A DNA stretch of 64,000 nt from Afipia sp. (GTDB taxonomy: Bacteria > Pseudomonadota > Alphaproteobacteria > Rhizobiales > Xanthobacteraceae), in assembly GCA_017308575.1 (NCBI GenBank), contig JAFKEQ010000002.1, positions 436,832-500,831 on the forward strand. The letters run 5' to 3'. Shown piece by piece: positions 1 to 7,661 of this stretch. A model generated the notes under the pieces. It saw nothing but the letters and a program-made list of their open reading frames with translations, made no database searches and was not told where the DNA came from. The position numbers were made by a program, and so were the translations under genes. Numbering within the stretch: the stretch's first letter is position 1; each line of letters opens with the position of its first letter.

Positions 1-990
1 AAACCGGTCGAGCGATTGCCGCGCGCGCGTTGCGAATTCAAGCTTGCCGGCCTGCCGCAGGGCATTGAGATGTAGCGAGAAGAACTGGCCGAACATCTCG
101 GCCGCGACGCGCTCCGCCATCGATAGCGCGCGCGGGCTGTAATGGTGGCATGCGATCAACCCCCACAGCTCGCCGTCCACGATGATCGAGATCGACATGG
201 AGGCGCCGACGCCCATGTTGCGGAGATATTCGCAGTGAATGGGGGAGACGCTGCGCAGGTGAGCGAAGGAAAGATCGAGCGGCTCGCCGGAGGCGTCGAA
301 AACCGGATTGATCGGAATCGGCTTGAAATTCGCGTCGGAAATGATGCGGATCGTGTTGCGCAGATAAAGCTGGCGCGCCTGCTGTGGGATGTCGCTGGCG
401 GGGAAGTATTGCCCGAGGAAACTTTCCAGCTCTGGCTGCTTGGATTCGCTGACGACCTTGCCGGCCCCGTCGTGCATGAGCTGGTAAACCATGACGCGGT
501 CGTAGTGAAACAGTCCCTGCACCAGCCGCGAGGTGACGCGCAGCAGCTTGTCGACCGTATTGATGGATGAAATCCGTCCGATCATGGTTCGGGCAAGGTC
601 GAGCGGCAATGGCGCCTGGTTATCCGATGGTTCGAACTCGATGATGGATACGGATTTGTATCTGTGAACGGCAACGTCGAAGGTGCGTCCGGTCCCGATT
701 TCGAGATTGAACAGCAATGCGGGGCGCGATCCATCCTCGAGCCGCGTCAGCGCGTTGCGGATCGTGTGAACCGCATCCCCGCCAAGAAGCGCATCCAGCT
801 TCCGGCCGTTGATGTTGCCGTCGATGCCGAGCAGGCTCTGGGAATTCGCGGAATGCCGCAGCACATAGCTCGCGGCTATGTCGCATGCCAGCAGGCATCC
901 GTGAGGCTGAATGCTTCCCGGCACATGGATCGGTTCGCGATCGCATGTGGTCAGATCGATCTGCAGCGGCTCTTTGTGCCTACCGGTCAT
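1..990 (-). CDS. bphP: Bacteriophytochrome, N-terminal photosensory part (partial)
   Basis: Red/far-red photoreceptor that binds biliverdin; only the first 330 residues lie in the window and the gene runs off base 1. The translation shows the PAS domain (about 20-125) with the biliverdin-linking Cys16 in TTCDREPIHVPGSIQPHG. The GAF domain (about 135-315) has the chromophore-pocket motif PASDIP at 197-202 (Asp200), PIHCEYLRNMGV, and WGLIACHHYSP with the chromophore-contacting His282. The PHY domain and the output module (usually a histidine kinase) lie outside, so the signalling type is unknown. The ATG at 990 overlaps the end of the heme oxygenase gene by 11 bp, so the chromophore-making enzyme and the photoreceptor are translationally coupled. 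Confidence 0.95.
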   Translation of the reverse strand, partial: MTGRHKEPLQIDLTTCDREPIHVPGSIQPHGCLLACDIAASYVLRHSANSQSLLGIDGNINGRKLDALLGGDAVHTIRNALTRLEDGSRPALLFNLEIGTGRTFDVAVHRYKSVSIIEFEPSDNQAPLPLDLARTMIGRISSINTVDKLLRVTSRLVQGLFHYDRVMVYQLMHDGAGKVVSESKQPELESFLGQYFPASDIPQQARQLYLRNTIRIISDANFKPIPINPVFDASGEPLDLSFAHLRSVSPIHCEYLRNMGVGASMSISIIVDGELWGLIACHHYSPRALSMAERVAAEMFGQFFSLHLNALRQAGKLEFATRARQSLDRF

Positions 991-1510
991 GATGAAATGC
1001 CTGAACCGCGGCGGCGAAGGCGTCCACCGCTCCGCGTGCGACGTCGCCGGTGGATGCCGCACCGTTACTTTCCAGAATTTTCACGAAGGCCGGCCAGCGC
1101 TTCGGATCGCTGGTCTGCGACGCAAGGTGCCTTGCGCCGTTGTGTTCGGATAAGCCGAGCAGCGCTGCCTGCTTGACCAGAAGTTGTGCGCCAAGCGAGG
1201 ACCCCTCCAGCACGTAGAGGACACCGAGCAGCCGCGCTTCATCGAGGTCATAAGGATATGGATCATGCGCGTGCGGCCCGGGCTCGCCCAGATCGCTAAG
1301 ATCGTCGCGCAGAAGGTGACTGACAGGCAGAAATCTCCATCCGTCCATCCCGTTTGGCATCGCGGATGCGACAGCATCCTCAAGCGGCGCCCTGAACCGC
1401 AGCAAGGCGCGGCAATAGCGGCTATACTGTTCAACGGATTGAAATTGACCCACCGCTTCGTCGAGCTGTGCGTGGGCGGCAGCAGTCTGCTGGCGAAGAT
1501 GAAATCTCAC
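980..1510 (-). CDS. bphO: Biliverdin-producing heme oxygenase
   Basis: Opens heme to biliverdin, the chromophore of the adjacent phytochrome. The 176-residue product has the heme-ligand His in TAAAHAQLDE near the N-terminus and the distal-helix motif YVLEGSSLGAQLL at about 100-112, both typical of bacterial BphO/HmuO proteins. The start used is a GTG at 1510 without a clear Shine-Dalgarno sequence. The frame stays open upstream with only rare start codons, so the true N-terminus may be a few residues longer. It is first in a two-gene unit with bphP (11-bp overlap). A perfect 9-bp inverted repeat lies about 75-110 bp upstream and may be an operator. Confidence 0.9.
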   Translation of the reverse strand: MRFHLRQQTAAAHAQLDEAVGQFQSVEQYSRYCRALLRFRAPLEDAVASAMPNGMDGWRFLPVSHLLRDDLSDLGEPGPHAHDPYPYDLDEARLLGVLYVLEGSSLGAQLLVKQAALLGLSEHNGARHLASQTSDPKRWPAFVKILESNGAASTGDVARGAVDAFAAAVQAFHHDR

Positions 1511-1584
1511 GGAGGGCCGGAGATCTGCGTCGCGACGGGGAGACGTGAGGGAAATAGCTGGGCTCCGTATGTGCAGGACCGCCG

Positions 1585-1618
1585 AGACTTGTCTGATCGT
1601 TCCCTGCCTGACAAGTCT
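1585..1618. promoter_or_regulatory. 9-bp perfect inverted repeat upstream of bphO
   Basis: AGACTTGTC, 16 bp, GACAAGTCT. It lies 75-108 bp before the bphO start. The half-sites contain TGTC and GACA like PpsR/CrtJ sites, but the spacing (N16 between TGTC and GACA) is 6 bp longer than the usual PpsR spacing, so the binding protein is unknown. A transcript hairpin is the other reading. Confidence 0.4.
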
Positions 1619-1699
1619 AACGTCGGCGATGCGCGGTCTTGCTCGATGAATTATAACGTCACCGGCGCGGATAGGTTCCAGATCAACGGTCCTGCCCGG

Positions 1700-1728
1700 T
1701 TGACATCAATCAGATTTAGGCTTAAATT
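1700..1728 (+). promoter_or_regulatory. Sigma-70-like promoter driving the structured repeat
   Basis: TTGACA at 1700-1705, exactly 17 bp spacer, TAAATT at 1723-1728. Initiation would fall at about 1735, a few bases before the structured repeat that begins near 1742 on the same strand. No open reading frame of known type follows, so the expected product is a non-coding RNA. Confidence 0.5.
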
Positions 1729-1741
1729 CCTATTTGTCCTG

Positions 1742-2280
1742 CCCCGGTTAATGAGGGGCGTTTCGCGATCGTCACGATACGCGGGGCGGGATGCGGTGGC
1801 GCGGCAGCGTCAGGCCGGAGCGAGAGTCGCAGGGCGCAAGCCCGGATCAAGCACGCACCGAAAGGACGTGCCGACATCCGGACCTGTGTGAGCGGCACGC
1901 GCGAAAGCTGACGAACCACGCTGTGCGCGCCGGCCCAAGTCGTGTGGTCTCGACGCCCGAAGCTGGCGTCAGTCCGGCGGAGAGCCGCCTTCGACCGAAG
2001 GCGGAAACCCTCAGCAGGGATGCGGTGACATAGCATCGTTCACCGGGGAGAGCACGAAGCAAGCCGGAGCCCCATCGCGTGCGGAACGCCGGATTCAAAC
2101 GGCGTGACCGTGGCGACTACGCTCGTGTGCTTTTTGTTTTGCACACGGGGCTGCGGATGCGCTTGCGCATCCGGCGTTCCGCGCGCCCTCATTTCAGGGC
2201 GAAGCGATAAAAGAATGTCGGGCGCCCCCGCGCCGTCACAACAACAGGGGCGATGGCGCGTGGCTGTTTGAAAATTGAAT
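1742..2280 (+). repeat. Dispersed structured repeat, copy A (putative ncRNA element)
   Basis: A 0.5-kb non-coding stretch with many stems on the + strand. They include CCCC/GGGG around 1742-1759, GACGCC/GGCGTC near 1951-1969, CGGTGA/TCACCG near 2021-2045, a long closing stem (GTGCGGAACGCCGG near 2080 with CCGGCGTTCCGCGC near 2171), inner hairpins GTGTGC/GCACAC and CGGATGCGC/GCGCATCCG, then CCCTCATTTCAGGG. It ends with TGGCTGTTTGAAAATTGAAT at 2261-2280. From memory, close relatives occur many times in Bradyrhizobium and Rhodopseudomonas genomes; I cannot confirm this here. Copy B in this window (minus strand, 31295-31800) has a comparable 3' stem, a CCCTCATT hairpin and the identical 20-base tail. 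No protein-coding signal was convincing. A HEARO/omega-RNA-like origin is one hypothesis to test. Confidence 0.6.
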
Positions 2281-2319
2281 TACGAATGAGATGTGGCGTG
2301 AAAGTCCCGCACATCCAAC

Positions 2320-2352
2320 GTCGTCCCTGCGCAGGCGGGAACGACTGGAGAA
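2320..2352. repeat. REP-like palindrome
   Basis: GTCGTCCCTGCG and CGGGAACGAC form an imperfect palindrome of the kind scattered between genes in this family. It lies between copy A and the hypothetical gene at 2399-2665. No other gene is seen in 2281-2398. Confidence 0.45.
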
Positions 2353-2398
2353 AAATTGTGCGCGATAACCGAAAGAAGTTGCGGATAGCCGCGCAGTC

Positions 2399-2665
2399 TT
2401 ACTGCCGGAATTCGACCACTGAAAATTCGCCGCTGCGAATCCGCCCGGCGAGACCCTCGACGAATTTTGCAACCGCATCCTCGCCATAAGTGCTGACGAG
2501 TTCGGCGAACGCGGCGAACAGGCTGGCCTGTGCCAGGCAGTCGCCGTCCACGCCGTCATGGCGTGCTTCCGCCCAGGCTTCGTTGAGATAATTGAGGGCG
2601 GCCCGCTTCTGGTCCTGATCAGGCGAAAAGCCCGGCGTGCTCGTCCATGAGTAAGGATGCGACAT
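2399..2665 (-). CDS. Conserved hypothetical protein, 88 aa
   Basis: Small soluble protein with no recognised domain. The N-terminus MSHPYSWTSTPGF is followed by a mostly helical, acidic stretch (about 18-80) rich in Ala, Glu and Asp. There is no signal peptide, membrane segment or metal motif. It stands alone between the structured repeat and a divergent-free gap before the TIGR02301 gene. Its amino-acid composition and codon use look like a real gene, and I recall similar short proteins in Bradyrhizobiaceae, but no function can be given. Confidence 0.7.
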   Translation of the reverse strand: MSHPYSWTSTPGFSPDQDQKRAALNYLNEAWAEARHDGVDGDCLAQASLFAAFAELVSTYGEDAVAKFVEGLAGRIRSGEFSVVEFRQ

Positions 2666-2846
2666 GAAATCAAGTGACCTGTGGAAGGCGAATCTTGCGG
2701 ATCGCGCAGTTGAATTGCACCGATCCTTAGCATGCAGGCCAAGGGCCGCGAGATGGTTCTTTAGGAAAGGTTAACGCGCCGAAAGCAAGTTAGCCCAATA
2801 TTCCGGGCATTTTTTCCGGAGGCTGGAAAACCATCCCCCGAAAAAT

Positions 2847-3224
2847 TCAGTTGGCGTAGCGCGCGGTGAGGTCGCGGGAGATTTTGGAGCCTTCTTCGAG
2901 GTACCGGCGAATCGCGACATTGGCCGCGGGCGTGCAGGTCCGGTAGGTCTGCTGGAAGCCGTTATAGCCGCGGTTGAAGGAGGCGATCATACGGTTGCGG
3001 CGCTCCCCGGAGGGGGTTTCGGCATCGACCAGCGCCTGCATTTCGGAACGCCATTTCTGGCCTTCGTTGGTGCCGCAGATGCCGCGCAGGTAATGCAGGG
3101 TGCCGAGGATTTCGGCCAGCCGCTGCAGGTCGCCGTCAAAGGGCGCGGCCGCGTCCTGGGCCCGGACGGAGACGGGACCAGCCACGGCGAGCACCAGACA
3201 GACTGCGAAAATGCGCTTCAGCAT
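2847..3224 (-). CDS. TIGR02301-family secreted protein
   Basis: A 125-residue protein with an N-terminal signal peptide (MLKRIFAVCLVLAVAG, cleavage expected after VRAQ). The mature domain carries the conserved LGTLHYLRGICG stretch and a Cys pair (one in ICGT, one in YRTCTP) likely to form a disulfide in the periplasm. The family is conserved in alphaproteobacteria and has no known function. The start is the ATG at 3224 (AGGA about 13 bases before); the longer frame begins at a TTG and would spoil the signal peptide. It is the last gene of a three-gene minus-strand run, 49 bp after the Nudix gene. Confidence 0.85.
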   Translation of the reverse strand: MLKRIFAVCLVLAVAGPVSVRAQDAAAPFDGDLQRLAEILGTLHYLRGICGTNEGQKWRSEMQALVDAETPSGERRNRMIASFNRGYNGFQQTYRTCTPAANVAIRRYLEEGSKISRDLTARYAN

Positions 3225-3273
3225 GAAGGCCGTCCTATGCCCGTTCAAAGGGCCGGAAGCAAGGCGGCGAAGG

Positions 3274-3699
3274 CTAGAGGCCGGCGAGGGCGCAGGCGGC
3301 GCGGATGGTGTCTTCCAGCCCCTGCGTCACCGGCAGGCCCGCCAGCGAGCCCGGCGTCAGCCAGCGGGCGTCGTCCAGTTCGTCGTTCAGCGCCACCTCG
3401 CCGCCGGCCCAACGGGCCGCGAATGGCAGGATAACGAAATGGCCGTGGCCGCCGGTCCGGCCGGGCAGCGCCTCGCGATAGCCGATCAGGCCGATGATCT
3501 CGATGGAGAGCCCGGTTTCCTCGCGGATTTCGCGGGCGACCGCCTCGGTCAGGCTTTCTCCGAATTCCACCCGTCCGCCGGGAAAGGTGTAGATGCCCCG
3601 GGCCGGCTCGCGGGCGCGGCGCACCAGCAGGATCTTTCCGTCGCGGAAAATACCCGCGCTGACGGCAATCTGCGGGCGGTTATTGATGATGTCGGCCAT
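3274..3699 (-). CDS. Nudix hydrolase (MutT-like)
   Basis: A 141-residue Nudix-fold pyrophosphohydrolase. The Nudix box is complete: G45 region GGRVEFGESLTEAVAREI followed by REETGL, giving the Mg2+-binding REXXEE core. It is a single-domain protein of MutT/NUDT1-like length. The substrate (oxidised nucleotide, ADP-ribose or another nucleoside diphosphate) cannot be told from sequence. It sits 18 bp after an uncharacterised gene and 49 bp before the TIGR02301 gene, probably one transcript. Family assignment is firm, substrate open. Confidence 0.92.
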   Translation of the reverse strand: MADIINNRPQIAVSAGIFRDGKILLVRRAREPARGIYTFPGGRVEFGESLTEAVAREIREETGLSIEIIGLIGYREALPGRTGGHGHFVILPFAARWAGGEVALNDELDDARWLTPGSLAGLPVTQGLEDTIRAACALAGL

Positions 3700-3717
3700 G
3701 GCTACTGTGTCAAATGG

Positions 3718-4233
3718 CTATTGTGTCATGATGAAGTCGACGTCTTCCGCATCGCTGAAGCCGCCGTTGATGATGGCCCCGGCGAGCGTGACCAGAGGCC
3801 GGACCCAGTTGGCCGCCTGTTCGGCAAGGACCACGCGGGATTCGTCGTGCTGGACCTGCCGCATGGCTCCGGCGACGGTGGTGAGGATCGAGGTCATGGT
3901 GGTGGTGATGTTGTCGAATTCGCTGCGCATCGCCGGATCGCTCGACTCGTAAGCGCTGATCGCCAGCTCCCGGGCTTTGAAATGCGAAGCCTCGAAATGC
4001 TCGCGATAGCTCAGCGGCCGCCATTCCAGGAAATCGTCTACGCAGTCGGGCATATCCGGAATCATGTCGAGCAGCATCACCGCTTCGTTGAAATGATTCA
4101 GGTAATCGGTCGCGAGGCCGGTATGGGGATTGATATTGGCCTCGCGCAGCAGCCGGGCGCGTGTCTCCGCGCCGCAAACCGGCGAACCGTGCTCGTCGGT
4201 TGTGAGTTGTGCGGGTGGGGCCGGATTCGACAT
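3718..4233 (-). CDS. Conserved hypothetical protein, 171 aa
   Basis: A cytoplasmic, largely helical protein with no domain I recognise. A Pro-rich N-terminus (MSNPAPPAQ) is followed by a Cys at about 20 and an acidic helical body. I recall proteins with the segment HTGLATDYLNHFNEAVMLL as conserved in Bradyrhizobiaceae and other Rhizobiales, without an assigned role. There is no signal peptide or membrane segment. It heads the three-gene run with the Nudix and TIGR02301 genes and is divergent from the SRAP gene (97 bp between starts). Confidence 0.8.
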   Translation of the reverse strand: MSNPAPPAQLTTDEHGSPVCGAETRARLLREANINPHTGLATDYLNHFNEAVMLLDMIPDMPDCVDDFLEWRPLSYREHFEASHFKARELAISAYESSDPAMRSEFDNITTTMTSILTTVAGAMRQVQHDESRVVLAEQAANWVRPLVTLAGAIINGGFSDAEDVDFIMTQ

Positions 4234-4330
4234 AGCCTTGGATGTTTGGGCATTCGAGGTTAAGGCGGGCTGAATAACGGCCGCTGATCTGCTATTTTAT
4301 GTGCTTTAGGTATTTATACCGGACCCTTTC

Positions 4331-5125
4331 ATGTGCGGGCGATACGTCATCATCTCGGCCCCCGGCGCTCTGCGCGAGCTGTTCGATTATGGCGAGCGGC
4401 CGAATTTTCCGCCGCGGTACAACGTCGCTCCGACCCAGCCTGTCCCGGTGGTGATGCTCGATAACGGCCTGCGCCGGTTCAAGCTGATGCGGTGGGGTTT
4501 TCTGCCGTCGTGGGTGAAGGACCCGCGCAAGTTCGCGCTGGTCATCAACGCGCGGTCCGAGACCATTCTTGAAAAACCATCGTTCCGGAATGCGGTGAGG
4601 CGCAGGCGATGTCTTCTTCCGGCCGACGGCTATTACGAATGGCAGGCGTCGCTCTCCCGCAAGCGGCCGTTCTATATCCGCCGCCGCGATGGCCAACCGA
4701 TGGCGCTCGCCGGCGTGGCGGAGACCTGGGCCGGGCCCAATGGCGAAGAGGTCGATACCGTCGCCATCGTCACGGCCGCTGCGGCGCCCGAAATGAGCGT
4801 GCTGCACGATCGCGTTCCGGTGACGATCGAGCCGCGCGATTTCGATCTCTGGCTCGACGGTGACACTGTCAGCGCGGAACTGGCGATGGCGATGATGGTT
4901 GCGCCGCCGCCCGGAACGTATGTCTGGCACGAGGTTTCGACTGCGGTGAACCGCGTCGCCAACGACAATCCGGATCTTGTCATGCCGTTCAGTGCGGAGG
5001 ATGCGGAAGCCGAAGCCGCGATCGAGAAACAGAAGCGGCTGGATGGCCGCACGATGGTCAAGGCCGCGCCACAACCGAAGACGCCGCCACCGAAGCCGGA
5101 TGACGGACAGGGCTCGCTGTTCTGA
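4331..5125 (+). CDS. SRAP / SOS response-associated peptidase (HMCES/YedK family)
   Basis: Protein of 264 residues that forms a covalent thiazolidine link with abasic sites in single-stranded DNA and protects them. Evidence is the strictly conserved Cys2 exposed after Met removal (MCGRYVI), YNVAPTQP at about 37-44, the INARSET motif at about 76-82, ADGYYEW at about 98-104, and a late His in LHDRVPV at about 159. All catalytic positions of the family are present. The C-terminal 35 residues are Lys/Pro-rich and probably disordered. It is divergent from the gene at 4233 and convergent with the nudK-like gene (6 bp apart). Confidence 0.93.
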   Translation: MCGRYVIISAPGALRELFDYGERPNFPPRYNVAPTQPVPVVMLDNGLRRFKLMRWGFLPSWVKDPRKFALVINARSETILEKPSFRNAVRRRRCLLPADGYYEWQASLSRKRPFYIRRRDGQPMALAGVAETWAGPNGEEVDTVAIVTAAAAPEMSVLHDRVPVTIEPRDFDLWLDGDTVSAELAMAMMVAPPPGTYVWHEVSTAVNRVANDNPDLVMPFSAEDAEAEAAIEKQKRLDGRTMVKAAPQPKTPPPKPDDGQGSLF

Positions 5126-5131
5126 TCGGCG

Positions 5132-5713
5132 TTACGTGAAGATGTTCAGCGCGGCGTATTGCAGCAGCATAATGGTCTTCGCATCGATGATGCGGCCGTC
5201 CGCGATCATCGCGAAGGCTTCGGAGAACGGCAGTTCGAGCGTCTCGATGTCTTCGCCTTCATCGTGCAGGCCGCCGCCGTTTCCGATCTTCATGTCGGCG
5301 CGATATTCCGCAACGAAGAAATACAGTTTCTCGGTCACCGCGCCCGGGCTCATATAGGCCTCGAACACCTTCTGCATATCGTCGAGGCGGTAGCCGATTT
5401 CCTCTTCCGCCTCCATCCGCATCCGCAGTTCGGGATCGATGTCGCCCAGCGTGCCGGCCGGCACTTCCACCAGCAGCGCATCGTTGCCGTTGACGTAGGT
5501 CGGATAGCGAAACTGGCGGATCAGGATGATCGTTTGCTGCGCGCGATTGTAGGGAAGCAGCGCCACGCCGTTGCCGCGATCGAAAATCTGGCGGCGTTGC
5601 GTCTGCCATTCTCCATTCGAGCGACGCCAGTCGAAGGTGGTGTTGCGTAGCGTGTAGGGACGATCCGAGATCACGTGGACGTCCTGGACGCGGAGGCGGT
5701 CCTTCACACTCAT
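5132..5713 (-). CDS. NudK-like Nudix hydrolase
   Basis: A 193-residue protein of the GDP-mannose/ADP-sugar pyrophosphatase group. Its Nudix box reads G-T-L-G-D-I-D-P-E then MEAEEEIGY, the same shortened spacing as E. coli NudK, where the box arginine is Lys; here the position is Met. The Glu cluster that binds Mg2+ is intact. The N-terminal beta domain (1-60) that makes the dimer and the C-terminal IIDAKTIMLLQYAAL helix also fit NudK. It is last in the operon tsaC, FAD dehydrogenase, GNAT, nudK-like, 22 bp after the GNAT gene. The exact sugar nucleotide is not predictable. Confidence 0.88.
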   Translation of the reverse strand: MSVKDRLRVQDVHVISDRPYTLRNTTFDWRRSNGEWQTQRRQIFDRGNGVALLPYNRAQQTIILIRQFRYPTYVNGNDALLVEVPAGTLGDIDPELRMRMEAEEEIGYRLDDMQKVFEAYMSPGAVTEKLYFFVAEYRADMKIGNGGGLHDEGEDIETLELPFSEAFAMIADGRIIDAKTIMLLQYAALNIFT

Positions 5714-5735
5714 ATCGAGCCTTGGGTTGGAATTG

Positions 5736-6197
5736 TCAGGGAGTCATCTCGCGGCCGTCGAGCCACTTGGCGTAGACGATGCGTTCCTGCTCTTCAAAAT
5801 TCAACGTCTCATAAAACGCCTGCACCTTGGTATTGCCTGCGCGAACGAGAAGTTGAACCTTCGGAATGCCGCGCCCGCGTAGCCAGTTCTCGGCGGCGGT
5901 GACAATGGTGCGGCCAAAGCCTTGCTTCTGCCGGTCGGGATCGGTCGCGACGTAATAGAGCCAGCCGCGGTGTCCGTCGTGTCCGACCATGGCCGTGGCG
6001 ACGATGACGTTGCCGATACGGCCGACAAGCACGTCGGAATTTTCTTTGCCGCGCGCGAACTGGATGTCCGCTGTTGGATCGTTCCAGGGACGCGTCAGTT
6101 CGCAGCGTTCCCACAGCGCGACAACGGCCGGAATGTCGGCGTCGGCGATGGCGCTGATAATCAGGTGCTCTGCCTGTGTCGCGGCCGGGCCGGTCAC
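5736..6197 (-). CDS. GNAT acetyltransferase (YpeA-like)
   Basis: A 153-residue single-domain Gcn5-related N-acetyltransferase. The acetyl-CoA-binding motif A is visible as VATDPDRQKQGFGRTIV (Q/R-x-x-G-x-G/A at about 91-97), preceded by the YYVATDP strand and followed by KVQLLVRAGN and the FYETLNFEEQE helix, the usual C-terminal signature of the YpeA subgroup. The GTG start at 6197 overlaps the stop of the upstream FAD-dehydrogenase gene (GTGA), indicating translational coupling. The acceptor substrate is unknown. Confidence 0.9.
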   Translation of the reverse strand: MTGPAATQAEHLIISAIADADIPAVVALWERCELTRPWNDPTADIQFARGKENSDVLVGRIGNVIVATAMVGHDGHRGWLYYVATDPDRQKQGFGRTIVTAAENWLRGRGIPKVQLLVRAGNTKVQAFYETLNFEEQERIVYAKWLDGREMTP

Positions 6198-7621
6198 AAA
6201 ACCTTGCCCGGATTCATGATGTTGTGCGGATCGAGCAGATGCTTGATCGCGCGCATGATGTCGATCGCGACTGGGTCCTTCACATGGGGAAGCTCATCGC
6301 GCTTCAGAACGCCGATGCCGTGTTCGGCGGAGATCGATCCGCCGAGCTTGGCGACGACGCCATGCACGACATCGTTCACGTTGTGCCAGCGGTCAAGAAA
6401 AGCAGCGGTATCGCCGCCGACTGGCTGGCTGACATTGTAGTGGATGTTGCCGTCGCCGAGATGGCCGAAGGCGAACGGCCGCGCGCCTGGAATGAGCTGT
6501 GTCACGGCCGCATCGGCCTCGGTCAGAAATTGCGGAACGGCGGCGACCGGCACCGAGACGTCGTGCTTGATCGAGCCGCCCTCCGGCTTCTGCGCCGGGG
6601 AGATCACCTCGCGCAGTTTCCAGAACGCGTTGCGCTGATCGAGATTGGCGGCGATCACCGCATCGGTAACGATGTCGCGCTCCATGCCGTCGGCGAGAAT
6701 GGACTCGATGGTGGTTCGCGCATCGTCGCGCGGCGACGAAATTTCCATCAGCACGTACCACGGATGGCGCTCGCTCATCGGCGCGCGGATCGAGGGGCCG
6801 TGCTTGACCGTGAAGTCGATGGCGATCTGCGGGATCAGTTCAAAGCTGGTCAGGCTTCCGGCGGCGACGTTGCGTGAGATATCGAGCAGCGCCAGCGCAT
6901 CGTCGGGCGAGGTGATGGAAGCAAACGCGGTCTCGATGGAGCGCGGCTTCGGAAACAGCTTCAGCGTTGCCGCAGTGATGACACCGAGCGTACCTTCTGC
7001 GCCGACAAAGAGATCGCGCAGATCGTAGCCGGTGTTGTCCTTCTTCAGGCTCGACAGGCCATGCATGATGCGGCCGTCGGAGAGCACGACTTCAAGACCA
7101 AGGACGAGGTCGCGCGCCACGCCATAGGCGAGGGCGGCGATGCCGCCTGCGTTGGTCGAGAGATTGCCACCGATGGTGCAGCTTCCTTCCGCGCCGAGCG
7201 ACAGTGGAAACAGCCGGTCCGCGTCTGCCGCGCGCTGTTGCGCATTGGCGAGGATCACGCCGGATTCGACGGTCATGGTGTTGGACTGTGTGTCCACCGC
7301 GCGAATCTTGTCGAGCCGCCGTGTCGAGATCACCACTTCGCCGTTGTGCGGGACCTGTCCGCCGACAAGCCCCGTATTGCCGCCCTGCGGCACCAGCGCG
7401 GTCTTTGTTTCGGTGGCGAGCTTGCAGATCGCGGCGACCTCTGCGGTCGAGCCGGGACGCAGCACCAGCGGCGAATGGCCCTGAAACAGGCCGCGTTCCT
7501 CGGTGAGATAGGGTGCAGCTTCCTGCGGATCGGTGACGGCATATTTTTCGCCGACGATCGCGGCGAAGCGTGCGAGCAGGTCCGGGGACAACGCAACAGG
7601 CGTGGATTGAACGATCTTCAT
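6194..7621 (-). CDS. FAD-binding dehydrogenase (D-2-hydroxyglutarate dehydrogenase/GlcD type)
   Basis: A 475-residue VAO/PCMH-family flavoprotein oxidising a D-2-hydroxyacid. The FAD domain (about 40-220) has LVPQGGNTGLVGGQ (pyrophosphate binding) and GGNLSTNAGG; the C-terminal FAD-oxidase domain (about 240-475) carries FGHLGDGNIHYN with metal-binding His residues and SAEHGIGVLKRDEL near the end. This layout matches bacterial and mitochondrial D-2-hydroxyglutarate dehydrogenases; D-lactate or glycolate are alternative substrates. It lies 40 bp after tsaC and is coupled to the GNAT gene by a GTGA overlap. Confidence 0.9.
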   Translation of the reverse strand: MKIVQSTPVALSPDLLARFAAIVGEKYAVTDPQEAAPYLTEERGLFQGHSPLVLRPGSTAEVAAICKLATETKTALVPQGGNTGLVGGQVPHNGEVVISTRRLDKIRAVDTQSNTMTVESGVILANAQQRAADADRLFPLSLGAEGSCTIGGNLSTNAGGIAALAYGVARDLVLGLEVVLSDGRIMHGLSSLKKDNTGYDLRDLFVGAEGTLGVITAATLKLFPKPRSIETAFASITSPDDALALLDISRNVAAGSLTSFELIPQIAIDFTVKHGPSIRAPMSERHPWYVLMEISSPRDDARTTIESILADGMERDIVTDAVIAANLDQRNAFWKLREVISPAQKPEGGSIKHDVSVPVAAVPQFLTEADAAVTQLIPGARPFAFGHLGDGNIHYNVSQPVGGDTAAFLDRWHNVNDVVHGVVAKLGGSISAEHGIGVLKRDELPHVKDPVAIDIMRAIKHLLDPHNIMNPGKVL

Positions 7622-7661
7622 GTCTCGTTTCTTCGTTTTGTTATGGACGTCATGAGGTGTT

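Noticed and set aside
1722..2098. Protein-coding frames in structured repeat A
   Set aside because: Composition is Arg/Ala/Pro-rich in every frame and follows the stem structure, not a protein family.
4292..5074. 260-codon minus-strand frame opposite the SRAP gene
   Set aside because: It is the antisense shadow of a well-supported gene and lacks any family signature.
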